Positions 8,503 through 14,429 of a stretch of 17,820 bases of DNA are shown here, piece by piece. Numbering within the stretch: position 1 is the first letter of the stretch; the number at the start of each line of letters is the position of its first letter. Both the position numbers and the translations under genes were made by a program. The DNA comes from Bacteroidales bacterium UBA4318 (lineage in GTDB: Bacteria; Bacteroidota; Bacteroidia; Bacteroidales; UBA932): positions 1-17,820 of the forward strand of contig DGUE01000041.1 of the NCBI GenBank assembly GCA_002393895.1, in the 5' to 3' direction. The notes under the pieces are model-generated. The model saw only the letters and a list, made by a program, of their open reading frames with translations. It was not told where the DNA came from and made no database searches.

Positions 8503-8626
8503 CGTAGCAGACCCCTGTCTGAGAACGGGCGTTGGCTACGAATAAGGCATAAATTGTATCAGACCCACCCGTAAAAATGGGGGTTGGTTACGAAATGATA
8601 GAAAAACGTAGCAGAACGTAGCCCGT
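8503..8626. repeat. Non-coding repeat array, 52-nt period, hairpin-forming units
   Basis: Units begin at 8503, 8555 and 8607, exactly 52 nt apart. The first two are 40 nt long with 28 of 40 positions identical by eye, each followed by a 12-nt A-rich linker. Both share (c/t)GTA(g/t)CAGACCC at the left and G(c/g)GTTGG(c/t)TACGAA at the right. In unit 1 the ends CGTAGC (8503-8508) and GCTACG (8535-8540) are complementary, and CAGAC/GTCTG (8508-8512, 8517-8521) makes an internal hairpin with a 4-nt loop; in unit 2 CCCGT/ATGGG forms a short stem. Unit 3 is broken: it begins CGTAGCAGA, then restarts with CGTAGC at 8617. The array lies between the thyA stop and the receptor leader. Confidence 0.7.
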
Positions 8627-8637
8627 GGTCGAAGACC

Positions 8638-9432
8638 TTACACCGCGACCGGGGCCTTGATGGCGGGCCAGGGGTCGTAATCGACCAGGGTGAAGTCTTC
8701 GTACTTGAAGTCGAAGACACTCTTCACTTCAGGGTTCAGCAGCATCTTGGGCAGGGGCCGCGGCTCGCGGCTGAGCTGCTCCGCCACCTGGTCGAAGTGG
8801 TTCAGGTAGATATGCGTATCTCCGGTGGTGTGGATGAATTCGCCCGGCTGCAGGCCGCAGGTCTGGGCGATCATCATCGTCAGCAGGGCATAGGAAGCGA
8901 TGTTGAACGGCACCCCGAGGAAGGTATCTGCGCTGCGCTGATAGAGCTGGCAGCTCAATTTCCCCTCGGCCACATAGAACTGGAAGAGGCAGTGGCAGGG
9001 CGGCAGGGCCATCTTGTCCACTTCGCCCGGGTTCCAGGCACACACGAGCATACGGCGGGAATCCGGATGGTTCTTTATCAAATCGATCACCTGCGAGAGC
9101 TGGTCGATGCTGCGTCCGTCAGGGGCCGGCCAGCTGCGCCACTGATGCCCATAGACCGGGCCCAGATCTCCGTTCTCATCGGCCCACTCGTCCCAGATGG
9201 TCACCTTGTGGTCCTGGAGATACTTCACGTTGGTATCCCCCGAAATGAACCACAGGAGCTCGTAGATTATCGATTTCAGATGCACCTTCTTGGTGGTCAG
9301 AAGAGGGAATCCCTCCGAAAGGTCGAAGCGCATCTGATATCCGAATACGCTTTGGGTGCCGACTCCGGTGCGATCGGTCTTGATTACGCCGTTTTCGCGG
9401 ATGTGGCGCAAAAGGTCCAGGTATTGTTTCAT
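8638..9432 (-). CDS. thyA: Thymidylate synthase
   Basis: 264 aa, the usual length of the short bacterial ThyA. It converts dUMP to dTMP using 5,10-methylenetetrahydrofolate and releases dihydrofolate, which FolA (13935-14429) recycles. Key residues visible: R21 in DRTG, E58 and W61 in YELLWF, W80 in TIWDEWA, the double arginine R126-R127, the catalytic C146 in LPPCHCLF, N177 in PFNIASY, H207 and Y209 in GDTHIYLNH, and the C-terminal [11 protein letters not shown]. The ATG start at 9432 fits the family N-terminus ([11 protein letters not shown]). galM lies 37 nt upstream in the same direction and the two are probably co-transcribed; the gap between them is mostly a dispersed palindromic repeat. 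Confidence 0.98.
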   Translation of the reverse strand: MKQYLDLLRHIRENGVIKTDRTGVGTQSVFGYQMRFDLSEGFPLLTTKKVHLKSIIYELLWFISGDTNVKYLQDHKVTIWDEWADENGDLGPVYGHQWRSWPAPDGRSIDQLSQVIDLIKNHPDSRRMLVCAWNPGEVDKMALPPCHCLFQFYVAEGKLSCQLYQRSADTFLGVPFNIASYALLTMMIAQTCGLQPGEFIHTTGDTHIYLNHFDQVAEQLSREPRPLPKMLLNPEVKSVFDFKYEDFTLVDYDPWPAIKAPVAV

Positions 9433-9443
9433 GTTTTCTTTAC

Positions 9444-9471
9444 TGTCATTCCGAGCGCAGCGAAGGAATCT
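9444..9471. repeat. Dispersed palindromic repeat (CATTCCGAGCG/GAAGGAATC type)
   Basis: The 28-nt stretch starts TGTCATTCCGAGCG and ends CAGCGAAGGAATCT. Its arms ATTCC (9448-9452) and GGAAT (9465-9469) are complementary around a GC-rich centre. From memory, near-identical copies (GTCATTCCGAGCG...GAGGAATC) are scattered between genes in many bacterial genomes. Here it fills almost the whole galM-thyA gap and supplies the last two bases of the galM stop codon. Confidence 0.7.
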
Positions 9472-10519
9472 ACTTCGCCGAGAACGCCCAAATTATTGCC
9501 TGTTCAAAAGTCTCCCCCGGCTGCAGCAGGGTGGAAGGATAGTCCGCCTTGTTGGGGCTGTCCGGGAAGTGCTGGCACTCGATAGCCACGGCATCGTAGT
9601 CGTGGTAGATGTGCCCGTTCTTGCCCTCAGGGCAGCCGTTCAGCCAGTTGCCGGTGTAGATCTGCACGCCCGGCTGGGTGGTGTAGACCTTCAACGTGCG
9701 TCCGCTCTCCGGCGAGCAGAGTTCCGCCGCCTCCGCCAGCTGGCCCTCTATCTTCCCGTCGATCACCCAGCAGGCATCAAAGCCCTTGCCGTAGTTGATG
9801 GCAGGAAAGTCTGCGCGGAGATCCCGCCCTATCTCTTTCGCCGTCACGAAGTCCATCGGCGTGCCTGCCACCGGTTCGGACTCCCCAAGGGGAATCAGGG
9901 TGCTGTCGGTGGGCAGATACTCGGATGCGTTAAGGCGCAGGAGGTGCTTCTCGATGCTGCCGGCGCCCTCTCCGTCCAGGTTGAAATACACATGGTTCGT
10001 GAGGTTCACCACCGTAGCGGCATCTGCCACCGCCGCAAAGGTCAGCTCCAGCTCGTTGTTCTCCGTCCACACGTAGCGCGCGGTCACCTTCAGATTGCCG
10101 GGATAACCCATTTCTCCGTCCTGCGAAAAGTACATGAACTCCACCGCATCCCCGTCCACGCGGGAGTCCCAAACCTGGTTCTGGAAGCCCTCGGGGCCGC
10201 CGTGCAGATGGTTGGGGCCGTTGTTGATGGGGAGTTCATACACCTTTCCATCCACCTCCAGATGCCCCTTGGCGATGCGGTTTGCATAGCGCCCGGGCAC
10301 CTTCCCAGAGCAAGGGCCGTCGGCGAAATAACTCTCGGCAGCGGGGTATCCGATCACCACGTCCCCCAACTCTCCATTCTTGTCCGGCACGTGAATCTCC
10401 ACGATCGCCGCACCCACGCTCCCCAGCACCACATACGCGCCGGAAGCGTTCACCATCTTATACTTATAGATTTCCTTTCCTTGGGCCTTGCCCCAGAGTT
10501 CTTTGGTAATAGTACTCAT
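9470..10519 (-). CDS. galM: Aldose 1-epimerase (mutarotase)
   Basis: 349 aa, normal for GalM. It interconverts the alpha and beta anomers of aldoses such as galactose and feeds the Leloir pathway. Visible signatures: PGRYANRI at 75-82, [10 protein letters not shown] at 99-108, the catalytic-acid histidine H176 in [12 protein letters not shown], and the catalytic-base glutamate E314 in [14 protein letters not shown]. There is no signal peptide, so it is cytoplasmic, unlike some Bacteroidota GalM paralogs that are lipoproteins. The stop codon is partly formed by the dispersed repeat, yet the C-terminus ([14 protein letters not shown]) looks complete for the family. A 40-nt nested palindrome containing a TATCTTTG promoter element sits 6 nt before the ATG. 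No other galactose genes are in view. Confidence 0.96.
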   Translation of the reverse strand: MSTITKELWGKAQGKEIYKYKMVNASGAYVVLGSVGAAIVEIHVPDKNGELGDVVIGYPAAESYFADGPCSGKVPGRYANRIAKGHLEVDGKVYELPINNGPNHLHGGPEGFQNQVWDSRVDGDAVEFMYFSQDGEMGYPGNLKVTARYVWTENNELELTFAAVADAATVVNLTNHVYFNLDGEGAGSIEKHLLRLNASEYLPTDSTLIPLGESEPVAGTPMDFVTAKEIGRDLRADFPAINYGKGFDACWVIDGKIEGQLAEAAELCSPESGRTLKVYTTQPGVQIYTGNWLNGCPEGKNGHIYHDYDAVAIECQHFPDSPNKADYPSTLLQPGETFEQAIIWAFSAK

Positions 10520-10525
10520 TCCTTA

Positions 10526-10565
10526 ACGGATTATGTTTATCTTTTCAAAGATAGCAATAATCCGT
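10526..10565. promoter_or_regulatory. 40-nt nested palindrome upstream of galM, containing its -7 promoter element
   Basis: Two perfect inverted repeats share one centre. The outer pair is ACGGATTAT (10526-10534) with ATAATCCGT (10557-10565). The inner pair is TATCTTT (10538-10544) with AAAGATA (10547-10553) around the 2-nt centre TC. Both are separated by 3-nt spacers (GTT, GCA). On the minus strand TATCTTTG at 10546-10553 exactly matches the Bacteroidota -7 element and would start transcription near 10539. The structure could be an operator for a dimeric regulator or a transcript hairpin just before the galM start; no T-run follows, which speaks against a simple terminator. Confidence 0.65.
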
Positions 10566-10596
10566 CAAATAAAACTTTAGTATTATTCCAAAGTTA
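10566..10596 (-). terminator. Possible weak terminator of the hypothetical lipoprotein gene
   Basis: On the minus strand AACTTT (10590-10595) pairs with AAAGTT (10573-10578) across an 11-nt loop and is followed by TTATTT. The stem is only 6 bp, all A/T but for one pair at each side, and includes the stop codon, so termination here is a tentative call. Confidence 0.35.
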
Positions 10597-11256
10597 AATA
10601 ACCTCGCGCAAAATACTGTCTATTACAGTGTCTTTGTCTGGGTATTCACTAACACGATAGGACTCAACAACAGGGAGTAATTTTTTTAACATTTTTCTCT
10701 TCAAGCCAGATTCTTTAGGTGAGATTGTATCTAAAGAATAATGATCCTCAGAGGTGGAAATCAAATGTTCGGAAAGAAAATGCCTAATCAGTAGCATTTC
10801 TTCAGGGGAAACCCCAGAAAGATAGTTGTGACTTTGGTTGATTAAGTAATCTTTAGCATTCAGTTCGTCAATGGTCAGATATGTTTCAAATAATAAATAC
10901 TTTTTTTCCAGTGACCATCCTGTTTTTTTTAGCATTGTCTCAAAGTTGTGCATGGCGATAGAGTCTTCTTCGCTTATGGGCCTTTCCCAAAGTGAAGGCC
11001 GCATCTTTGTTTTAATCTGTCTGATGAGCCTTTTATCTTTCCTTGATATATAGGGAAGAGAGAGGTTGTCATGCATTTTAAACAGCCAAAGATAGTTCTT
11101 AACTTCGGAGGAAAGGGTATCGTATTCATGCATTTGTGTAATTCGGTCTTTATTAACGAACGCATCGCGCTTGAAGCCGGCAGGCTCAGGAATCAAGTTA
11201 TCGACACATGATGACATCAATAGGCTTCCGATAATGGCCAAAATAACCTTTTTCAT
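10594..11256 (-). CDS. Hypothetical lipoprotein, A+T-rich gene
   Basis: 220 aa; I do not recognise the family. MKKVILAIIGSLLMSSC is a clear lipoprotein signal peptide with the lipidated cysteine at 17, so the product should be membrane-anchored on the periplasmic or outer side. The rest is charged and mostly helical (KNYLWLFKMHDNLSL, DSIAMHNFETMLKKTGWSLEKKYLLFETYLTIDEL, PEEMLLIRHFLSEHLIS) without CxxC, HExxH or other catalytic signatures. Codon use and base composition are much more A+T-rich than galM downstream, shared with the next gene upstream, which suggests transfer or a different origin. An exact -7 element (TACCTTTG, 11285-11292) lies 28 nt before the ATG, so it probably has its own promoter. 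Confidence 0.8.
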   Translation of the reverse strand: MKKVILAIIGSLLMSSCVDNLIPEPAGFKRDAFVNKDRITQMHEYDTLSSEVKNYLWLFKMHDNLSLPYISRKDKRLIRQIKTKMRPSLWERPISEEDSIAMHNFETMLKKTGWSLEKKYLLFETYLTIDELNAKDYLINQSHNYLSGVSPEEMLLIRHFLSEHLISTSEDHYSLDTISPKESGLKRKMLKKLLPVVESYRVSEYPDKDTVIDSILREVI

Positions 11257-11284
11257 ACAATAGAAACATTAAAATATAACAATG

Positions 11285-11292
11285 CAAAGGTA
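11285..11292 (-). promoter_or_regulatory. Candidate -7 promoter element of the hypothetical lipoprotein gene
   Basis: TACCTTTG on the minus strand is an exact TAnnTTTG match, 28 nt upstream of the ATG at 11256. A TTTG lies 16 nt further upstream (11309-11312), closer than the usual spacing of about 19-21, so the -33 part is weak. The rest of the 11257-11421 gap is A+T-rich and shows no gene. Confidence 0.5.
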
Positions 11293-11399
11293 GACAATAC
11301 GGGGAAAACAAATAAGGATAAAGGCCTGTATATACTTACAAGGCAATATGACAAAAACGGGCCGCGATTAATGCCAATGAGGGAAAACGCGACTCTTTT

Positions 11400-11420
11400 G
11401 AAAAAAAACCTTACAAGGTG
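11400..11420 (-). terminator. Rho-independent terminator candidate after the HTH regulator gene
   Basis: Just past the TAA (11422-11424), the minus strand reads ACCTTGTAAGGT (11408-11419) followed directly by a run of T (eight T at 11401-11408, sharing the last stem base). The stem is short (4 bp with a 4-nt loop), but stem plus T-run in the right place supports termination of the toxin-antitoxin/regulator transcript here. Confidence 0.5.
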
Positions 11421-11421
11421 G

Positions 11422-12540
11422 TTATCTTAGGAACCTAATATATGTATTTCTGTGTTCAGAATCCAGGGCGAAGACGGTTTTTTTTATTCTGGATTTTCGT
11501 GTATATACGGCGCCTTTTGATTGCATTCCTGTCAGCAAGGCAATCGTAGATGCGTCAAAACCCATCAAAGAAAAGGAAATAAAGCGGAAATCATCTTCAG
11601 AGAAACAGTTAAAATCTTGCCTTAATTTTTTCATTACGAAATCCATTCTTTTGTTAATCTTGGATTCCAGTTCCATTTGAGATTCAAAATCTTCGGAAGA
11701 AGCATTCAAAATCCGAGAAGCCTTTTTTCTAAACGTCTCTGCATCCCCCGATTTTTTGTATGACAACAGCAAATCTTCCAGAATATCTATCTGCGGTTTA
11801 TGAGCACGAATATAATCATCTTGAAGAGAATAGACATCGCTTTTCAATTGCTCTATCTGTCTAGATGCGGCTTCCAGCATCTCTTCTGATTCCTCTCTTT
11901 CTTTTATAATAATGCGCTGCCGATAGCGTAGGTATGTAATTAGCCAAAGGAATAGAATAAGAATACTTATGATGATAAAAAAGATAGTATACTGTAAATT
12001 ATGTTTTTCCCTTTCTGCATGATTAAGAAGGCGCGAATTGTGTGAAGCTAGTGCGATGGCTGCAGGAGCGCTAAAGGATGAATCAATATCAAACACCGCA
12101 GTCTTATCCGCAACGGGAAATCCCAAATATAAGTCTGCAAGTCTTGCATAGTCGTTGCTTGCTGTAACAGACTTTCCAAGGAACTCGGAGAGAAGTTTAT
12201 AAATATTGCCAATAAAGCGATAGTCACCCGAATGCTCCGGCGCCAGTCTTGTTGCATCGTACAGCGTAATAATACCTCCGGCAATATCTCCTTCTTCGAG
12301 CTGAATGCGCCCTCTGATATAACAGGCCCGTATTTTTTGAGAATTGCTACCCTTTTTTGAAAAATAAGAGATGGCAGAGATGTTGCTCTCCAGATCTTTT
12401 TCAACTATCTGAATTGTTTTATCAAAATCCGTCTCTACTTCTGAACAGAGGGACCAGAAGGTGTTTGCGAGATGGCTGCGTTTCTCGGAACACGAGAAGA
12501 ACAGCATCAAAAAGGATAATATATAAACCAGTGTTTTCAT
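11422..12540 (-). CDS. Membrane-anchored sensor with periplasmic helical repeats and C-terminal HTH domain
   Basis: 372 aa from ATG 12540; a TTG at 12561 in frame is possible, but 12540 gives a proper signal sequence (MKTLVYILSFLMLFFSC). Residues 25-180 look like short helical, TPR-like repeats (SQKIRACYIRGRIQLEEGDIAGGIITLYDATRLAP). A strong transmembrane helix spans about 183-205 (FFIIISILILFLWLITYL), followed by basic residues and a coiled coil (208-245). The C-terminus about 314-358 (SEDDFRFISFSLMGFDASTIALLTGMQSKGAVYTRKSRIKK) matches the LuxR-like HTH of Bacteroides/Prevotella membrane regulators, so the DNA-binding part faces the cytoplasm. Targets are unknown. The gene is A+T-rich and begins 17 nt after the antitoxin stop, so read-through from that operon is likely. 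Confidence 0.8.
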   Translation of the reverse strand: MKTLVYILSFLMLFFSCSEKRSHLANTFWSLCSEVETDFDKTIQIVEKDLESNISAISYFSKKGSNSQKIRACYIRGRIQLEEGDIAGGIITLYDATRLAPEHSGDYRFIGNIYKLLSEFLGKSVTASNDYARLADLYLGFPVADKTAVFDIDSSFSAPAAIALASHNSRLLNHAEREKHNLQYTIFFIIISILILFLWLITYLRYRQRIIIKEREESEEMLEAASRQIEQLKSDVYSLQDDYIRAHKPQIDILEDLLLSYKKSGDAETFRKKASRILNASSEDFESQMELESKINKRMDFVMKKLRQDFNCFSEDDFRFISFSLMGFDASTIALLTGMQSKGAVYTRKSRIKKTVFALDSEHRNTYIRFLR

Positions 12541-12557
12541 ACATTCAATTTCTCGAG

Positions 12558-13196
12558 TCAAATCAATTCATCCGGTTTGCAGCATAGCGCGCGGCTAAGA
12601 TTCAAAAGGGTGGAGGCTTCGGCTTTCGACAGGTCCTGCCGGTGCTGCTCATAGGCCTGGATCATACGGAGAGTGATGCCGCAGCGGCGGGCAAGTTCTT
12701 CCTGGGTCAAGCCCAATGCTTTCCGGAAATGCTTCACCGGGCTCCCGCTCTTTTTGGAAAAAGCTTCTATCCGGCGTCCTGCAATCTCGGCAAAATTTGA
12801 AACATCGGCTTCGTGAAGCGGATGATACATTTCCGCCACGGTTTCCACCGTCAGCCCGTGATTTTGGATATACTCGAAAGACCACCCCGACTGCCACTGC
12901 AGATATGCCAGGGCCCATCCGCACCAGTATTCGCATCCGGGATTGCCGGGGATGAAATCTGTCGGATGGAATGCCGGGGCGCCGGTTTCTTCTAGCACCG
13001 CCTCGGCCAGCTCTATTCCCGACATCCCGGCCACATATTTGGGGAGGCCTCCGCCGAATCCTTCCGCCACCCTGCTGGCCAGAAAGCGGGCGTAGAAATC
13101 TTCCAGGGCAATGCCGCAGCCGTTCACAGCATAATCCAACATCGCTCCGAGAGCTTCCATCGCATCGGGAAGATATGTTTCAGCGTAGGCGTTCAT
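12558..13196 (-). CDS. XRE-family HTH protein, candidate antitoxin of the DUF3990 toxin
   Basis: 212 aa from ATG 13196, which lies inside the toxin gene (17-nt overlap). The frame is open further upstream, but that part is only the shadow of the toxin gene. Residues 1-130 form a domain I know from proteins next to DUF3990 genes (YLPDAMEALGAMLDYAV, LPKYVAGMSGIELAEAVLEE, EYWCGWALAYLQWQSGWSFEYI). Residues about 153-212 are a classic XRE/Cro helix-turn-helix: KALGLTQEELARRCGITLRMIQAYEQHRQDLSKAEASTLLNLSRALCC. Expected job: bind and neutralise the toxin through the N-terminal domain and repress the operon through the HTH. A perfect 12-bp palindrome at 13868-13879 by the operon promoter is a fitting operator. 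The pairing is inference from context and family. Confidence 0.75.
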   Translation of the reverse strand: MNAYAETYLPDAMEALGAMLDYAVNGCGIALEDFYARFLASRVAEGFGGGLPKYVAGMSGIELAEAVLEETGAPAFHPTDFIPGNPGCEYWCGWALAYLQWQSGWSFEYIQNHGLTVETVAEMYHPLHEADVSNFAEIAGRRIEAFSKKSGSPVKHFRKALGLTQEELARRCGITLRMIQAYEQHRQDLSKAEASTLLNLSRALCCKPDELI

Positions 13197-13860
13197 CGTC
13201 GTTTTTCCATTTATTGCGAAGGATGTCAAGGATATATGTCCCGGCAAGAGGCTCTGCGGAAGCCTTGAGCCTGGAGAAATCTTCCCTTGCCGCCTCGTCC
13301 CTGGCCTTGCGCCTTGCCGCATAGGCATCGGGTGCCGGGGTGGCTCCCAGGTAATGGACTCTTTCGAAAGCCTTTTCACTCTTGAGGACAATCTGCTCCC
13401 CCAACTGCCCCAGTTCCATCGCGGCCGAAAGCTGCTCCAGGGAGATACCCCCGTTAAGGAAGGCCTTGGCGAAAGAGAAGTAGGAGTCATCCGCCCTCCA
13501 GCCTTTGATCAGGTCATACCCGGAACAGTCCGTCAGGAATTCCGAAAGAATGTATGCCCTGGCCTCGAAAGCCAGCCCCTGTGGGACATAGAAGTGCCTG
13601 TTCTGCAGCAGGATAGCCAGCCAGTTCAGCACATGGCATGGCTTTTCGGACAGATTCAGCACGGCCAGGCCCTCGTTTTCCAGGTAATACTTGTTCACAA
13701 AGCCCGCCCGGGCTTCGGGTCTGGCCCATTCACAGGCCAGATCTATGCTCTCGGTACAGTAGAAGCCCGGCCCGTAATCATTGTTCGGCCTCCCTCCTCC
13801 GAAGAAGGGCCGCTCAACAATCCTAGGCGAGCCGTGATATAATATGATTTGCTGTTCCAT
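13180..13860 (-). CDS. DUF3990 protein, ADP-ribosyltransferase-fold toxin candidate
   Basis: 226 aa. The N-terminus matches DUF3990, a family placed in the ADP-ribosyltransferase superfamily: YHGSPRIVERPFF with H9, NNDYGPGFYCTESIDLACEWA with Y34, later GYDLIKGWRADDSYF (114-128) and GEQIVLKSEKAFERVHYLG (154-172). H9, Y34 and E155/Q156 would form the H-Y-(E/Q) active-site triad that binds NAD+. The C-terminal 45 residues are basic and helical. No signal peptide, so it acts in the cytoplasm; the target cannot be told. The gene is first in a two-gene unit and overlaps the HTH gene by 17 nt, a layout typical of type II toxin-antitoxin pairs, although with the toxin first. A promoter with an exact -7 element precedes it. 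Confidence 0.8.
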   Translation of the reverse strand: MEQQIILYHGSPRIVERPFFGGGRPNNDYGPGFYCTESIDLACEWARPEARAGFVNKYYLENEGLAVLNLSEKPCHVLNWLAILLQNRHFYVPQGLAFEARAYILSEFLTDCSGYDLIKGWRADDSYFSFAKAFLNGGISLEQLSAAMELGQLGEQIVLKSEKAFERVHYLGATPAPDAYAARRKARDEAAREDFSRLKASAEPLAGTYILDILRNKWKNDDERLR

Positions 13861-13867
13861 ATCACTA

Positions 13868-13879
13868 TCGTTATAACGA
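13868..13879. promoter_or_regulatory. Perfect 12-bp palindrome, candidate operator of the toxin-antitoxin operon
   Basis: TCGTTATAACGA is perfectly self-complementary; with flanks CT and AG (13865-13882) symmetry extends to 17 or 18 positions with one mismatched pair. It lies between the -7 element (13888-13895) and the toxin ATG (13860), at about +3 to +14 of the predicted transcript, where binding of the XRE-type protein would block the operon. Function is inferred from position. Confidence 0.5.
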
Positions 13880-13882
13880 GAG

Positions 13883-13914
13883 TTTCACAAATATAGTAAA
13901 AATAATTATCTTTG
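13883..13914 (+). promoter_or_regulatory. folA promoter (TTTC-N20-TATCTTTG)
   Basis: TATCTTTG at 13907-13914 is an exact -7 element and TTTC at 13883-13886 a 3-of-4 match to the -33 TTTG, with the usual 20-nt spacing. It ends 20 nt before the folA ATG. The two divergent promoters occupy nearly the same 35 bp, so they may compete for RNA polymerase. Confidence 0.65.
13888..13895 (-). promoter_or_regulatory. -7 promoter element of the toxin-antitoxin operon
   Basis: TATATTTG on the minus strand is an exact TAnnTTTG match. A TTTC (3 of 4 to TTTG) lies 18 nt upstream (13914-13917). Predicted start near 13881, giving a leader of about 20 nt. It overlaps the folA promoter running the other way. 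Confidence 0.6.
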
Positions 13915-13934
13915 AAAGTTAAAACCCACAAGCC

Positions 13935-14429
13935 ATGCTAAAGTGCCTCATAGTCGCAATAGCCGACAATTACGGAATAGGTGTTAAGGGGGATCTGCCC
14001 TGGCACATCTCCGAAGACCTGCAGTATTTCAAGGCCACGACCAAGGGATATCCCGTCATCATGGGCCGCACAACCTATTTCTCCCTGCCTTTCCGTCCGC
14101 TGAAGGGCCGCAAGAACATAGTTCTCAACCTTGGGGGAGACCCGATTCCCGAGGTTACCTGCGTCTATTCCTTCGATGAGGCTTTTGCAGAGGCCGAGGC
14201 AACGGGCAAGGACAAGTGCTTCATCATGGGCGGAGCCTCCGTCTATCGCGCCGCCCTTCCGCTGATGGACCGTCTCTACATCACGCACGTGCACACCGAG
14301 GTGAAGGATGCGGATGCCTTCTTCCCCGAAATCGACCCTGAGGTCTGGCAGCGCGTAAGCACATCCGAAACCCATACCGATCCGGAAACCGGATACGAAT
14401 TCGAGTTTGTAGTCTACGAAAAGAAGTAG
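13935..14429 (+). CDS. folA: Dihydrofolate reductase
   Basis: 164 aa, normal for bacterial DHFR. It reduces dihydrofolate to tetrahydrofolate with NADPH, completing the cycle with ThyA; it is the trimethoprim target. Visible signatures: IVAIADNYGIGVKGDLPWHISEDLQYFK with W23 and the active-site acid E27, the NADPH-binding GRTTY at 44-48, and the second cofactor loop IMGGASVYRAAL near 94-105, then LYITHVHTEVKDADAFFPEI. ATG 13935 is the only sensible start, 20 nt past an exact promoter element. The last 14 nt (14416-14429) overlap the following lipoprotein gene, whose expected ATG would need T in the third position of the tyrosine codon at 14415-14417, which is TAC here. Confidence 0.97.
   Translation: MLKCLIVAIADNYGIGVKGDLPWHISEDLQYFKATTKGYPVIMGRTTYFSLPFRPLKGRKNIVLNLGGDPIPEVTCVYSFDEAFAEAEATGKDKCFIMGGASVYRAALPLMDRLYITHVHTEVKDADAFFPEIDPEVWQRVSTSETHTDPETGYEFEFVVYEKK

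Noticed and set aside
8503..8626. Repeat array as a CRISPR locus
   Set aside because: Only two full units, about 70% identical to each other, with 12-nt A-rich linkers instead of unique spacers of about 30 nt, and no cas genes.
8503..8637. Small gene in the gap between thyA and the receptor
   Set aside because: No open frame with a convincing start was seen; the repeats and hairpins explain the sequence better.
13197..13490. N-terminal extension of the HTH antitoxin gene
   Set aside because: This stretch is the toxin gene read in a shifted frame (arginine/serine/proline-rich text); homologous N-termini start at the methionine at 13196.
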